A DNA stretch of 64,000 nt. Source: Gimesia sp. GTDB lineage: Bacteria; Planctomycetota; Planctomycetia; Planctomycetales; Planctomycetaceae. Below are positions 9,101 to 18,822 of this stretch, one piece after another. Every line of letters starts with the position of its first letter. Within the stretch, counting starts at the first letter, position 1. The stretch lies in the NCBI GenBank assembly GCA_002706765.1, contig PAJV01000055.1, positions 62,001-126,000 on the forward strand, read 5' to 3'. The translations under genes were made by a program, and so were the position numbers. The notes beneath the pieces were generated by a model, which was given only the letters and a program-made list of their open reading frames with translations, was not told the DNA's origin and did no database searches.

Positions 9101-9166
9101 GACCTCCTGTTGTCCCACGACAACCTCGAATTGCATTCGAGGTCTCCCCTGATTTGACATTCATTC
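9101..9166 (-). repeat. Decayed, inverted copy of the intergenic repeat (left end)
   Basis: Read on the minus strand, this segment gives ATGTCAAATCAGGGG, then a CCTCGAAT/ATTCGAGG palindrome, then GTTGTC and ACAACAGGA. It matches the left end of copy 2, including the flank ATGTCAAATCAGGGG (8268-8282). The matching right end is degraded: only a weak CTGTTTCCTG-like trace remains near 9050. The rest of the 8939-9315 gap shows no gene. Confidence 0.7.
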
Positions 9167-9315
9167 CAGGTTCAGCGCCTCTTCCATTGATTGACATCCC
9201 TCACCATTCCCAGTAGCCTGCAAAGACAGGGTTAACTGCAACAACCCCGTCACCTGCCTGAGTTTTCGGCAATAACCACCGCTGAAATAACAACCGATTT
9301 TAGAAAGCATGCACC

Positions 9316-11214
9316 ATGACTTCCCGCTTTGTTTTTCGTTCTCAGCTGCGGCTGATGATTTCCGGTTTCCTCTGCTGCCTGCTCATCACCTCAACTGCGT
9401 TTGCCGCCAGTGGTCCGTATGCGGTCGAAGTGCGCAAGAACGTGATGGTCCCCATGCGGGATGGTGTGAAGCTGGCGACCGACGTTTACCTGCCCGTGGA
9501 AGATGGTGACGTCCTCGATCAGAAACTCCCCACCATTCTGGAACGCCGACCTTACAACAAAGACGGCTGTAAATCCTCGGGTACCTATTATGCTTCCCAT
9601 GGCTACGCCTTCGTCGCCCAGGACACACGCGGCCGCTATGCCTCGGAAGGTGTCTGGCATATGCTGACTGATGACGGCGTCGACGGAGTCGATACCGCGG
9701 CCTGGATCGGGAAACAACCCTGGTCGAATGCAGAGATCGGTATGATCGGCACATCCTATGTCGGCGGTACACAGCATGCACTCGCGATGGAAAAACCGCC
9801 CGAACTGAAAACCATCATCCCCGTGGATGCGATGTCCAACCTGGGTTATGCCAGCATGCGAAACGGCGGCGCGTTTGAACTCCGCTTCTGGAACTGGATC
9901 TATCTCAACGCCGGCAAAGGCAGCCGTCAGTCACATGATCCCGGCACCGCGGCCGTCCTCAAGGAAATGGCAGAGAACCGCATGAAGTATCTGTTTCAGC
10001 TTCCACTTCGCAAAGGGACGACGCCGATGCAGCTGGCGTCTGAATACGAAGACTGGCTCGTCGCGGGCATGCAACATGGCGCCAACGATGATTTCTGGAA
10101 GCAGAACAACATCATCGATTACCCCGAACAGTACAAAGATATTCCCGTGTACCTGGTGAGTGGCTGGTACGATTCCTGGAGCAGCAATAACACGGCCAAC
10201 TTCCAGGTGCTCTCGAAAACCATCAAAGGTCCCGTGTATATGATTATGGGCCCCTGGATTCACGGTCGGCAGGGATCCTATTCTCACGGCCAGGTCGACT
10301 TCGGCAAAGAAGCCGCCATCGCCGATCCGCTCGCCTGGCGAAAGGAATGGTACGATCACTGGCTCAAAGGCATCGATAACAGTGTCGGCACCGCTGCTCC
10401 TTTCGAAACACCCGTCCGCATCTTCGTGATGGGCACCGGCGACGGTTCCAGAACACAGGACGGCAAACTTCAGCATGGCGGCTACTGGCGCAATGAAAGC
10501 GAATGGCCGCTGAAACGTACTGTTTACACGAAATACCATCTGCAGCCGGCAGGCGGACTCTCCACAGAAAAACCGGAAACAGAAGAGGCTGCGACGACCT
10601 TTCTGTTTGATCCTGCCAACCCGGTCCCTACGATTGGCGGCAATATTTCCAGCGGCAATGATATTCTCGTCCAGGGTGGCTGGGATCAGAAAGGGAGTGA
10701 ACACATCTGGAACTGGACGCAGCCCGTTCCGCTCTCCGCCCGCAATGATGTGATCGTCTTTCAGACTGAACCGCTGGCAGAAGATCTCGAAGTGACGGGC
10801 GAACTGAAAGTACAACTCTGGATCTCATCCGATGCGAAAGACACCGACTTCACCGCCAAGCTGATCGACGTATATCCGCCGAGCGCTGACTTCCCGGGTG
10901 GCTTCGACCTCAACATCGGCGACGGTATCATTCGCACCCGCTTCCGTGATTCCCTCAAGACCGAGAAGCTGATGGAGCCGGGCGAAATCTATCCGGTCAC
11001 CATCAAACTCTATCCGACTTCGAATGTCTTCAAGAAAGGGCACCGCATCCGCGTTGATATCTCCAGCAGCAACTTCCCCCGCTTCGATATCAACCCCAAC
11101 ACGGGTGAACCTTTAAATGACAACCGCCGCACACAGACGGCGAATAATACGATCTATCACGACGCGAAACATCCCTCGCACATCGTGTTGCCGGTGATTC
11201 CGGCGAAGAAGTAA
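9316..11214 (+). CDS. CocE/NonD-family serine hydrolase (S15 type), secreted
   Basis: The 632-residue protein has a signal peptide (residues 10-31, ending AFAA). The alpha/beta-hydrolase core has nucleophile Ser147 in IGTSYVGG, Asp286 in GWYDSW and His316 in GPWIHG. A C-terminal jelly-roll typical of X-Pro dipeptidyl-peptidase/cocaine-esterase proteins follows (about residues 400-630, with DISSSNFPR). These enzymes hydrolyse acyl esters, amides or X-Pro peptides. The substrate is not predictable and a periplasmic location is expected. It is monocistronic, followed at once by a strong bidirectional hairpin. Confidence 0.92.
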   Translation: MTSRFVFRSQLRLMISGFLCCLLITSTAFAASGPYAVEVRKNVMVPMRDGVKLATDVYLPVEDGDVLDQKLPTILERRPYNKDGCKSSGTYYASHGYAFVAQDTRGRYASEGVWHMLTDDGVDGVDTAAWIGKQPWSNAEIGMIGTSYVGGTQHALAMEKPPELKTIIPVDAMSNLGYASMRNGGAFELRFWNWIYLNAGKGSRQSHDPGTAAVLKEMAENRMKYLFQLPLRKGTTPMQLASEYEDWLVAGMQHGANDDFWKQNNIIDYPEQYKDIPVYLVSGWYDSWSSNNTANFQVLSKTIKGPVYMIMGPWIHGRQGSYSHGQVDFGKEAAIADPLAWRKEWYDHWLKGIDNSVGTAAPFETPVRIFVMGTGDGSRTQDGKLQHGGYWRNESEWPLKRTVYTKYHLQPAGGLSTEKPETEEAATTFLFDPANPVPTIGGNISSGNDILVQGGWDQKGSEHIWNWTQPVPLSARNDVIVFQTEPLAEDLEVTGELKVQLWISSDAKDTDFTAKLIDVYPPSADFPGGFDLNIGDGIIRTRFRDSLKTEKLMEPGEIYPVTIKLYPTSNVFKKGHRIRVDISSSNFPRFDINPNTGEPLNDNRRTQTANNTIYHDAKHPSHIVLPVIPAKK

Positions 11215-11232
11215 GCGCGTGACTGTTCATGA

Positions 11233-11280
11233 AAAAATAACGGCCAGAGAACCTGGGATCCTCTGGCCGTTTCTATTTTT
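11233..11280. terminator. Strong bidirectional rho-independent terminator
   Basis: A 10-bp perfect stem (ACGGCCAGAG 11240-11249 with CTCTGGCCGT 11261-11270) closes an 11-nt loop. The T-rich tail TTCTATTTTT follows on the plus strand and an A-rich tract at 11232-11239 serves the minus strand. It separates the S15 hydrolase from the convergent DUF1559 gene. The stem sequence resembles the terminator of the other DUF1559 gene at 15534-15562. Confidence 0.85.
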
Positions 11281-11300
11281 ACAATTAGCGGTTAAGCGAC

Positions 11301-12236
11301 TTAGTATTCGCCGACCACATTACCGTCTGCTTTGTTTCCCAGGTCCTGCCAGGTTCCCAGGTGAATGTTCTCTGAGATGAAGCGAATCCGCCCGTCGGCA
11401 AACAGCGTGTGCACGCCACCCACGTGCTTGCTGCGCGAACCTAAGAGGGCAGTTCCGCCTGTGCTCTGGGCACATTCCATCAGATCCGAGTTGGGTCCGA
11501 TCAGCGTCGTGTAGCTCCAGGACCACATGGACTGGGCGTAAAACCAGGAATAGCCGCGCAGTCTCTGATTGGCTGTCCCGGTACAGACGGTGCCCGAAGT
11601 CGCGTTGATGCCGGCATAAGGATGGCCCACCACACACTCGGAAGACAGCATGGTATTGGAGGTCCCGTCTTCAATGTCCTTGATCTGGGTCTTGCTGTTC
11701 AGGAACATGACTGAGCGACCGTTGTTCTGATAGGTCGAACCGCCGGCGGCATAACTTCCAGTATTCGCGGTAGAGGTCACATAGTTGGTGGGACCGAAGC
11801 TGGATTGTCCAGTCTTACCCCGGTTACCGGGATCACTGGGGCAGCGATAAGCGGGGATTTCATAAGCCCGGGCTTCGGTGTTGGCAGTGCCGCCACTACC
11901 CGGTTCCACATTCCAGTCGATCTTATTAAACAGGGGTGCCTGATCCATATAAGGCAGAATCCGGGCCTGCCAGTTAATCATATTGGTATTCCATTCCTCG
12001 GCAGCCCCCTGACGGCGGACCATGGCGGGGGGAAAGGTGCGAAAGGTATCGTGATAGTTATGCAGCGCCAGACCGATCTGCTTCAGGTTGTTTTTACAGC
12101 TGGAACGGCGGGCCGCTTCGCGTGCCTGTTGCACAGCCGGCAGCAGCAGCGCAATCAGAATGGCGATAATGGCAATAACCACCAGCAGCTCAATTAATGT
12201 AAATCCCTGGCGACGCTTCAGAAATAATGCTTTCAT
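11301..12236 (-). CDS. DUF1559-family protein with prepilin-type N-terminus (copy A)
   Basis: The 311-residue protein starts with a type IV prepilin-like leader, [20 protein letters not shown], with the cleavage/methylation site at GF and a Glu at position +5. It ends with the planctomycete-specific C-terminal block HVGGVHTLFADGRIRFI (His..Asp-Gly motif). DUF1559 proteins are a large planctomycete expansion of unknown function, presumed exported pseudopilin-like surface components. It lies 78 bp downstream of a lipoprotein gene on the same strand. This pair is repeated at 14070-15512 in the opposite orientation, with clearly homologous proteins. Confidence 0.92.
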   Translation of the reverse strand: MKALFLKRRQGFTLIELLVVIAIIAILIALLLPAVQQAREAARRSSCKNNLKQIGLALHNYHDTFRTFPPAMVRRQGAAEEWNTNMINWQARILPYMDQAPLFNKIDWNVEPGSGGTANTEARAYEIPAYRCPSDPGNRGKTGQSSFGPTNYVTSTANTGSYAAGGSTYQNNGRSVMFLNSKTQIKDIEDGTSNTMLSSECVVGHPYAGINATSGTVCTGTANQRLRGYSWFYAQSMWSWSYTTLIGPNSDLMECAQSTGGTALLGSRSKHVGGVHTLFADGRIRFISENIHLGTWQDLGNKADGNVVGEY

Positions 12237-12314
12237 AGTTTTGATTGATCCATCTGAATATTGAATGAGAAAAAAAGAACATCAGTACGCGGAATCCGTA
12301 CTGGACGAAAATGA

Positions 12315-12758
12315 CTATTTGGCTTCGAGTGCAAAGTCGGCGGTATTCTCGTCCGCTTTGACTTCGTACTTCAGAGTTGTTTGTGTGTTGTACCGGGCGG
12401 GAATGTACTGCTGCATGATTTCGGTTTTTACGCCGTCCGATTCCTGAAACTTACCCGTTTTGCGGGTCGCATTAATCAGGACTTTGTTATTGCCGACGGC
12501 GGGACCCGCTTCAGCAGTGAGGGAGTAGTTTCCGTCTTTGATTAACGCCTGTGCCAGCTTGCCACGCACCGGTTTACCGGCTGCATCGACATCGGGCACA
12601 AACTGGATACTCCCCTCGGGCAAAGGTTTGCCATCGAAGGTCACCGTACCGGAGATAGCGGCGCGTTCGATGTGCTCGGCAGAGCCACCAAAACAGCCTG
12701 TCAGGGTCAATGCGCAGAAAAACAGCGCAACGGAATTCTTTCGCGAAACGGGGAACAT
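12315..12758 (-). CDS. Planctomycete lipoprotein with carboxypeptidase-regulatory-like fold (copy A)
   Basis: The 147-residue protein has a lipobox (ALTLTGC, Cys22), so it should be lipid-anchored. The mature part has the form of a small beta-sandwich regulatory-like domain: SGTVTFDGKPLPEGSIQFVP, a pattern common in planctomycete lipoproteins encoded next to DUF1559 genes. The C-terminal half (KTGKFQ..DGVKTEIMQQYIPA.YN) is nearly the same in the paralogue at 14070. It is the first gene of the lipoprotein-DUF1559 module, and physical association of the two products is plausible but unproven. Confidence 0.88.
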   Translation of the reverse strand: MFPVSRKNSVALFFCALTLTGCFGGSAEHIERAAISGTVTFDGKPLPEGSIQFVPDVDAAGKPVRGKLAQALIKDGNYSLTAEAGPAVGNNKVLINATRKTGKFQESDGVKTEIMQQYIPARYNTQTTLKYEVKADENTADFALEAK

Positions 12759-13009
12759 AGCGAGCCTGTCTGTTCAATCAATTTCGAAATTCAGTTGTTG
12801 GGTTTAGAAAAGCAATCGGTCTGAAATCTCAGCTGACAACTTTGACCGAAGGGTCCGAATCGGGAGGGTTCCATGTGATTCGATAAGGCAGGTATCTGAG
12901 GTATGATTGTTTCCATCCGGGCTGAATTATAAGTGAGCAGGGTACCCGTTCACAATGAAAAACAGCCAAAATAACGATACAGAAGAGAGGTCGCCTGTGA
13001 ACAGCCTGA

Positions 13010-13714
13010 TCAATCTTCCAGCTCCCGGGCTTTGGAAAGTGCCGACGCCACCAGGCCTGCCGGAATGGAAACGATCCCCAGACCGACGACAAGAATACAG
13101 AAGGTAAACATTTTACCCCCTGCTGTCACAGGATAGATATCACCATAGCCGACTGTAGTCAGAGTCGAAACTGCCCACCACAGACTGTGAAAGACAGAGC
13201 TGAATTCGTCGGGCTGAGCCGGGTTCTCAAAGTGATAAATGCCCACTGCTGCCAGGTAAAGTACGATCAGGCTGGCAAACAGAAACAACGCCAGCTCTTC
13301 TTTGGCGATCAGGAATGCGCGATGAAATCGCTTTGCCGCAGCACTGTAACGAGCCAGCTTCAAAATACGAACCAGCCGCAGCAGGCGAAAGGATCGCAGC
13401 GACCTGAGATCCAGTCCGGTACTGAGATAAAACGGAAGGATTGCCAGTAAGTCGATGATCCCGAAGAAAGAGAAGATAAAGCCAGTCTTGTCAGAGGCAA
13501 CCAGCACGCGCGCCAGATACTCGACAGTAAAGATGATTATACTCATGAGTTCGATGACATGCAGTGTGGCTCGACTTTCCTCTGAAAGGTCAGGCAGTGT
13601 CTCGATGGAGAAGCTGATCAGCGATACCACGATGATCGTTTGAATCGCCAGATCAAATGCTCTACCTGATTTTGTGTCTGAGTCTTCGATGATCTGTTTT
13701 AACTTCTGCAGCAT
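13010..13714 (-). CDS. Voltage-gated potassium channel-like ion transporter
   Basis: The 234-residue protein has the six-helix layout of a voltage-gated cation channel subunit. S1 lies at about 22-38, S2 55-73 and S3 80-95. S4 (102-122) has Arg at every third position (R104, R107, R110, R113, R116). S5 is about 140-160, the pore helix carries the selectivity filter TVGYGD at 187-192, and S6 is 200-225. The filter predicts K+ selectivity. There is no cytoplasmic RCK domain, so it is a compact KvAP/KvLm-like channel. It sits between the two divergent lipoprotein-DUF1559 modules. Confidence 0.93.
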   Translation of the reverse strand: MLQKLKQIIEDSDTKSGRAFDLAIQTIIVVSLISFSIETLPDLSEESRATLHVIELMSIIIFTVEYLARVLVASDKTGFIFSFFGIIDLLAILPFYLSTGLDLRSLRSFRLLRLVRILKLARYSAAAKRFHRAFLIAKEELALFLFASLIVLYLAAVGIYHFENPAQPDEFSSVFHSLWWAVSTLTTVGYGDIYPVTAGGKMFTFCILVVGLGIVSIPAGLVASALSKARELED

Positions 13715-14069
13715 TTTTTCTCTCCCGTTCCCTTCCGATTGACCTGCCTGCCAGGAACAGATGTAACCTCATTCCTGCCAGGCTCGCAACTTGATGACGT
13801 CCTCACGGTATCTGAGACACAATCGATATAGCACATCGGGGCTGCAACAAATTTTCATAATTTTTTGAAATCCCGCGAACAGGAAACACATAAGGGGGGT
13901 TAGATAACATAGAATTGCTGCGACACAATACCTGCCCGGCGTAAGCCCGGATCACCCCCTGATCCTCCGGAAGACGCTCTCAGACCCGCTTTCTCAATCA
14001 GCCAGTCCAGCAGACTGCTTTCCTTAATCCTCTACGAATCTACTTCCGTTTATTGAGTACCAACTCACC
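13715..14069. other. Intergenic region between divergent genes
   Basis: 355 bp without a supported ORF separate the K+ channel gene (minus) from the second lipoprotein gene (plus). It must hold both promoters, but I see no box pair close to consensus. There is an AT-rich tract around 13848-13870 and a GGGGGG run at 13895-13900. Confidence 0.5.
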
Positions 14070-14513
14070 ATGCTGCCTGTTTCCCGTTCGACTGTTTTTT
14101 TGCTGACTTTAATCGCCTGGACGCTGAGTGGCTGTTCTGGTGTTTCGAAGGATGGACTGGAGCGCGCGGCTGTTTCCGGGACTGTCAGTCTGGACGGCGA
14201 GCCACTGCCCGAGGGGAGTATCCAGTTTATTCCGGACCTCGATGCGACAGGCCAGCGGATTCATGGGAAAGCCGTTCAGGCCGTGATTACCAACGGCGTT
14301 TATTCGCTGGAGGCAGCCCAGGGACCGGTTGTGGGTGCGAACAAAATTCTGATCAATGCAACCCGGAAGACAGGGAAGTTCCAGAACTTTGATGGCGTAA
14401 AAACCGAAATCATGCAGCAGTATATTCCTGCAAAATACAATGCTGATTCCACGCTGAGGTATGAAGTGAAAGCCGGCAAGAACACGGCTGATTTTTCTCT
14501 CCAGACCCGCTAG
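14070..14513 (+). CDS. Planctomycete lipoprotein with carboxypeptidase-regulatory-like fold (copy B)
   Basis: This is a 147-residue paralogue of the lipoprotein at 12315-12758, identical in length and with the lipobox Cys at the same position (TLSGC, Cys22). Shared stretches include SGTVS.DG.PLPEGSIQF.PD.DA.G and NADSTLRYEVKAGKNTADF against its counterpart. The gene is followed 69 bp later by a DUF1559 gene, the same order as in copy A. It is expected to be exported and lipid-anchored. Function unknown. Confidence 0.88.
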   Translation: MLPVSRSTVFLLTLIAWTLSGCSGVSKDGLERAAVSGTVSLDGEPLPEGSIQFIPDLDATGQRIHGKAVQAVITNGVYSLEAAQGPVVGANKILINATRKTGKFQNFDGVKTEIMQQYIPAKYNADSTLRYEVKAGKNTADFSLQTR

Positions 14514-14582
14514 CGATATTTTCTGCAGACTGATGATCTGACCGATCATTTTTTTTAATTCTTACCAGGGAACACTAACATT

Positions 14583-15512
14583 ATGAAAACTGCCTTTCTG
14601 AAGCGCCGCCAGGGATTTACTTTAATTGAATTGCTGGTGGTCATTGCCATCATTGCCATCCTGATCGCGCTGCTGCTGCCGGCTGTGCAACAGGCACGCG
14701 AAGCAGCCCGCCGTTCCACCTGTAAAAATAACCTGAAGCAGATCGGTCTCGCGCTGCATAACTATCACGATACCGCGCTCACGTTTCCCTCCGCTCATGT
14801 GCGCACCGTTGCGAACAGCTGGCTCTCAAGCCAGATTGGCTGGCAGGCCCGCATTTTACCTTACGTCGATCAGGCGAACCTGTACAACATGATCGACTGG
14901 AGTATCCAGCCTGGTAATACCGGAACGGCAAATATGACAGCCATGAAAGAGGAACTGCCCGTCTTCCGTTGCCCCAGCGATCCCGGCAGCCGCGGCACCA
15001 CCGGCCAGCCTGCGTATGGCCCCACTAACTATGTGGTCTGCTCGGCACAATACGGCGGTTTTTCAGCCGGTGGGACAGACTTTGCGAACAACGGGAGATC
15101 CGTCATGTTCCTGAACAGCGCCACCCGCATTCGTGACATTACCGATGGAACATCCAATACGATGATCGCATCGGAATGTAAAGTGGGTCATCCCTACGCG
15201 AGTGCCAATGCCACTTCAGGAACCGTCTGCACCGGTACCGCAAACCAGTTACTTCGCGGTTACACCTGGTTCTGGGGACAGTCGATGCATATGTGGAGCT
15301 ACTCTACACTGGTCGGCCCCAACACCGACTTGCTGGAATGCTCCAGTGGAACCGGCGGTCCGGCTCTGATGGGTGCCCACAGCCAGCACACGGGTGGCGT
15401 CCATGTACTCTTCGCAGATGGACGGATTCAGTTTATTTCCGAAAACATCAACCTGGGAACCTGGCAGGACCTGGGGCACAAGACGGACGGCAATGTGGTC
15501 GGCGAATACTAA
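14583..15512 (+). CDS. DUF1559-family protein with prepilin-type N-terminus (copy B)
   Basis: This 309-residue paralogue of 11301-12236 has the same prepilin leader ([20 protein letters not shown]) and the same C-terminal block [17 protein letters not shown], both ending GNVVGEY. The central region shares [18 protein letters not shown] and L.GPN.DL.EC. The conservation over the full length indicates a fairly recent duplication of the two-gene module. Its transcript ends at a strong hairpin whose stem (CGGCCAGTGG) is also related to that of copy A. Confidence 0.92.
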   Translation: MKTAFLKRRQGFTLIELLVVIAIIAILIALLLPAVQQAREAARRSTCKNNLKQIGLALHNYHDTALTFPSAHVRTVANSWLSSQIGWQARILPYVDQANLYNMIDWSIQPGNTGTANMTAMKEELPVFRCPSDPGSRGTTGQPAYGPTNYVVCSAQYGGFSAGGTDFANNGRSVMFLNSATRIRDITDGTSNTMIASECKVGHPYASANATSGTVCTGTANQLLRGYTWFWGQSMHMWSYSTLVGPNTDLLECSSGTGGPALMGAHSQHTGGVHVLFADGRIQFISENINLGTWQDLGHKTDGNVVGEY

Positions 15513-15523
15513 GCCACTTAACC

Positions 15524-15570
15524 GAAAAAAATGCGGCCAGTGGAAACAAAAACCACTGGCCGTTTTTTAA
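15524..15570 (+). terminator. Strong rho-independent terminator
   Basis: The 10-bp perfect stem CGGCCAGTGG (15534-15543) pairs with CCACTGGCCG (15553-15562) around a 9-nt A-rich loop and is followed by TTTTTT. An A-run upstream would let it also serve the minus strand. Confidence 0.9.
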
Positions 15571-15630
15571 TTTTCGGTTCCGATAATCAGAACAGGGTTT
15601 TGGCGGCTGAAGCTTTGAATCAAAGCAGAC

Positions 15631-15987
15631 TCAGCTGCATTGTTCTGCACCACGCGTGATGCCCCCTAAATCTGCTGCCAGCCGATCAGCGATCAGACGG
15701 CACACATCGGAGCACTCCGCGAGACCTTCGACAATAATTACTTCAGGAACATCTGCAGCCTGCAGACCCAGTTCCTGCAATTCTTCGTGGCATTCAAACA
15801 CAACGTTTTCTGTCGGCTGAACGTCGACGGTAATGATCAGCTGATTTTTAGTCAGCTCCCAGTGCCGGTCCTCTGTCGAACCAGAGACATCCCCTTCCTG
15901 ATCGTTGAGAATGCGTTCCACAGTGGCGACCTCTGAATCACCGAGCGCGCGTTTCAGAAAAACCCGACTCGCAGTAATGATCGACAT
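15631..15987 (-). CDS. Hypothetical cytoplasmic protein
   Basis: The 118-residue protein has no signal peptide or membrane segment. It is acidic in the middle and ends with a likely helical region containing two Cys (ECSDVCRLIADRLAADLGG). I do not recognise the family. The start at 15987 is chosen because GGGAGAGGA lies 5-13 nt upstream; a further in-frame ATG at 16026 lacks this. The composition (many Glu/Gln, ordered hydrophobic pattern) looks like a real folded protein. Confidence 0.6.
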   Translation of the reverse strand: MSIITASRVFLKRALGDSEVATVERILNDQEGDVSGSTEDRHWELTKNQLIITVDVQPTENVVFECHEELQELGLQAADVPEVIIVEGLAECSDVCRLIADRLAADLGGITRGAEQCS

Positions 15988-16296
15988 ACTTGTCCTCTCC
16001 CTAAAATGTTCAATCAATCGTCTCATCGGAACAGCCGCTCTGATACTTTCTGATCAGAACACCTCTTGATAGAAACTCTGTTGCTGTTCCAGACTAAAGT
16101 ATACTAAGTTAAGAGACGATTGTCGCCAGAAAAACAGACATTCATAAAAAGCCGTCAATATGTCGCGGGCTGGGCTTGCACTGAAATGCACTTATGCTAG
16201 TTGGTGTTTCTTAAGTCGAACTGGTCTTTCCTCAAAGAAAACCTGGCAGCACAATCGAAAACAGACTGGGAAACAGATCTGTAGAATAACCTGAAT

Positions 16297-16800
16297 TCAA
16301 TTTCTGTCCGGTTCTGCTTTCTCTACAGGTGCAGGAGAAATCCAGGTTCGCTGAAAATCATCTTCGAATATCAGTTGTTTTTTGCCTGTATACTGGATTT
16401 CTTTCGACATCATTTTTTGCTGAGACGATTTGTCGATTTTTGTTTTTTCGAAATGGTAGTGATCGCCTTGCTCGTCCGTCTTCAGATACGTCCACGTCAC
16501 CTTGACACTTTCATCCGGTTGACCAGTTCCCAATGTCGCTCCATGCGTGACGGTGGTGTTGGCAGAAGTTTTCTGAGGACTGAATCTGGTTGAAGACGAT
16601 GAACCTGCCTGGAGATTTTCCATGTTCACGATGACCGGTCGGTACACAGGATCCAAGAACTCTGGTGGCGATTTTACCTTCTCAGGCCGCACTGAACTGT
16701 CTACTTCTACTTTATCAGACACATCTTCAACAGTCGTTGTTGATGAGTCGCAGCCCAATAGGGACATCAAAAAAAGGAGTGACAGCGTTTGATATTTCAT
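16297..16800 (-). CDS. Putative lipoprotein of unknown function
   Basis: From the ATG at 16800 the protein (167 residues) begins MKYQTLSLLFLMSLLGCDSS, a good lipobox with Cys at residue 17. GAGGAAA lies 7-13 nt upstream, which favours this start over the longer frame from 16896. The mature part is Ser/Thr-rich and then forms a small domain (VKVTWTYLKTDEQGDHYHFEKTKI) that looks like repeated beta-strands. No family recognised. Confidence 0.65.
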   Translation of the reverse strand: MKYQTLSLLFLMSLLGCDSSTTTVEDVSDKVEVDSSVRPEKVKSPPEFLDPVYRPVIVNMENLQAGSSSSTRFSPQKTSANTTVTHGATLGTGQPDESVKVTWTYLKTDEQGDHYHFEKTKIDKSSQQKMMSKEIQYTGKKQLIFEDDFQRTWISPAPVEKAEPDRN

Positions 16801-16896
16801 CGATCGTTTCCTCGATAGTTTGTTCGTCGTTGAACTCTCCCGTTGGGATACTTCCATGTTAATCGCAATGTGGCTTACTTTCTTTGTCTTTTCCAC

Positions 16897-17823
16897 TTAT
16901 TTTTTTGCATAAATATCGCGGAGCGCGGACTCCAGATCGGGAAAGGAAAAATCGAACTCTTCTTCCCGCAGGCGGCGCGAGACACAGTAGCGGCCATACA
17001 GCGCCAGTTCCGGATCGGTCCGCATCAGCAGTGGCGCCCCGATCCGTACCATCCAGCTTGCCGCGGGCAGGCCGATGGGCATCTTGAATGCCCGTCGCAG
17101 TTCGCGCATGAATTCGGCATTCGAAACCGGTTCCGGAGCGGTTGCCAGGTAAGCCCCCTGCATGCTTTCATCGGTGATGGCGCGATAGAAGAGGCGATTC
17201 ATATCCAGCTCGTGAATCCAGCTCATCCCCTGCTGACCACTGCCCACTGTGCCTCCCAGCCCCCAGCGAACGAGTTTACTCAGTCGCGACAAAGCACCTC
17301 CATTGCGGCCCACCACAAAACTCGTTCGCAAAATCACCTGACGCATCTCGGGCAAAACCGCTCGCGCAAAAGCGGCTTCCCACTCGCGTGCCACAAAGGG
17401 AGCCAGACCGTAACCGAAGGCGGAGTCTTCATCACAGACGCACTCCGGCGGATCGCCATAGCGATGGGCCGTCGACATCTGCACCCAGACCGGTGGCGGC
17501 GTCTGAATCTTTCGCACCGCCTTGCCCAGTACTTCGGTTGCTTCGACCCGCGAGCGTAGAATTTCATCACAGTGATCGGGGGTTTTGATACAGTCCACGG
17601 TCCGTCCTGCCAGGTTCACCACCGCAGCCGCTCCCTCCAGTTCCCTGCACCACTCACCCACGCCACGGGCATCCCATCGCACAAACCGCCACGCACCCTG
17701 CCGTTCTGGCTGTTGTCGTGATAGCACTACAACGTCATAGCCGAATTCAGTTAGGTATTCCGCCAGGTTTAATCCCAGAAATCCACTGCCTCCGGCGATC
17801 ACAACGCGATTTGTCGTTTGCAT
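16897..17823 (-). CDS. TIGR01777-family NAD(P)-dependent epimerase (SulA/YfcH-like)
   Basis: The 308-residue short-chain-dehydrogenase-like protein begins with a Rossmann motif GGSGFLG at residues 11-17. The family-specific NLAGRTVDC follows at about 70-78, then [16 protein letters not shown] and a C-terminal [13 protein letters not shown] block. The TIGR01777 family is widespread, with an uncertain role (sugar-nucleotide epimerase-like or cell-division associated). It is predicted cytoplasmic. The stop lies 96 bp before the lipoprotein start on the same strand, so cotranscription is possible. Confidence 0.9.
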   Translation of the reverse strand: MQTTNRVVIAGGSGFLGLNLAEYLTEFGYDVVVLSRQQPERQGAWRFVRWDARGVGEWCRELEGAAAVVNLAGRTVDCIKTPDHCDEILRSRVEATEVLGKAVRKIQTPPPVWVQMSTAHRYGDPPECVCDEDSAFGYGLAPFVAREWEAAFARAVLPEMRQVILRTSFVVGRNGGALSRLSKLVRWGLGGTVGSGQQGMSWIHELDMNRLFYRAITDESMQGAYLATAPEPVSNAEFMRELRRAFKMPIGLPAASWMVRIGAPLLMRTDPELALYGRYCVSRRLREEEFDFSFPDLESALRDIYAKK

Positions 17824-17995
17824 ACTGACGGACTTTGTATAGAAATATTTTACTGCTGTTAATACCGATACGGCACACCGGGAATCTCAAAGATATCAGA
17901 CTGATCTTTGCTGATGTATGCTCTCAGGGCATCTGGTGAGACGGAATTAGAAGTCAGAGGATTCTATCATATACGATGTAACAACCGGAAATCTA

Positions 17996-18661
17996 TTAAA
18001 ACATCTCGTATCCGGTCACAAAATAAATCAGCGAGTCGACGATCAGAGCCAGGCCGACCAGCGTCAGTAGAATGGGCATGAGAAAATTGCTGATGCTCAC
18101 AAGCCAGGTATTGATTTTGCGTAAAATATCCTGACTCTTCTGCCCGGAAGTCGCGATCAGAACGGGAACCAGAACAAATGGCAGGGCATAGAGCACATTG
18201 TACGCCGCCAACACCCCCAGCGCTGTCACTGGTGACAGGTCGGCCTTGAGCATTTGATCCAACGCCGCAAAATAAGGGAGCGCGAAGGGCATGCCCATGA
18301 AACTGACCACCGCCCCCAGTCCGATCGCCTTAAGTGGAGTCATTGTTCGAGTCTCTGCAGCCTGTTCTGTTTTTTCTGTTTTCCAGGACAGGTAGCCCAC
18401 CCAGAGCAAAATCACTCCTAACACAAAGCCGATGATGTAATCGATCAACTGCGGATGCGACAGATGATCGGAGATCTGTTCGATGCCCAGTGCAATCACA
18501 ATCCCCGCCAGATAATAAGCCAGAGTATGCCCCAGCAGGACGGCGCAGCTGTTGATTACAGGACGATCGGTACCAGCGGCATAAACCAGAAAGGCAAATA
18601 ATACGGGGTTGACGATATCCGCAATCAGAATCGGAACCAGGGTCATCCAGAGTTCGAACAC
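17996..18661 (-). CDS. GAP/LysE-superfamily small transporter
   Basis: The 221-residue integral membrane protein has about six hydrophobic helices (roughly 5-25, 38-60, 72-92, 112-132, 142-168, 190-215). The pattern fits the GAP/Sap or cytochrome-c-biogenesis-transmembrane (LysE superfamily) group: N-terminal Asp-Pro region ADIVNPVLFAFLVYAAG, a charged loop, then PFALPYFAALDQM. Such proteins export small molecules or support redox transfer. No paired Cys are present in the helices, which argues against a DsbD/CcdA role. Confidence 0.75.
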   Translation of the reverse strand: MFELWMTLVPILIADIVNPVLFAFLVYAAGTDRPVINSCAVLLGHTLAYYLAGIVIALGIEQISDHLSHPQLIDYIIGFVLGVILLWVGYLSWKTEKTEQAAETRTMTPLKAIGLGAVVSFMGMPFALPYFAALDQMLKADLSPVTALGVLAAYNVLYALPFVLVPVLIATSGQKSQDILRKINTWLVSISNFLMPILLTLVGLALIVDSLIYFVTGYEMF

Positions 18662-18822
18662 AGACTCACATCCTTTTGAAGTCTAATACAAATAAGCAAT
18701 CGTAGCCTGATCAGTGACCAATGGAAGCTGCTACGATGAATCTCTCGACCAATTCAGCTCAGAACTTGAATCTGTTGACTGGCCTTCGCGTTATTTTACT
18801 TTCCAGGGAATCTGTATCATCT

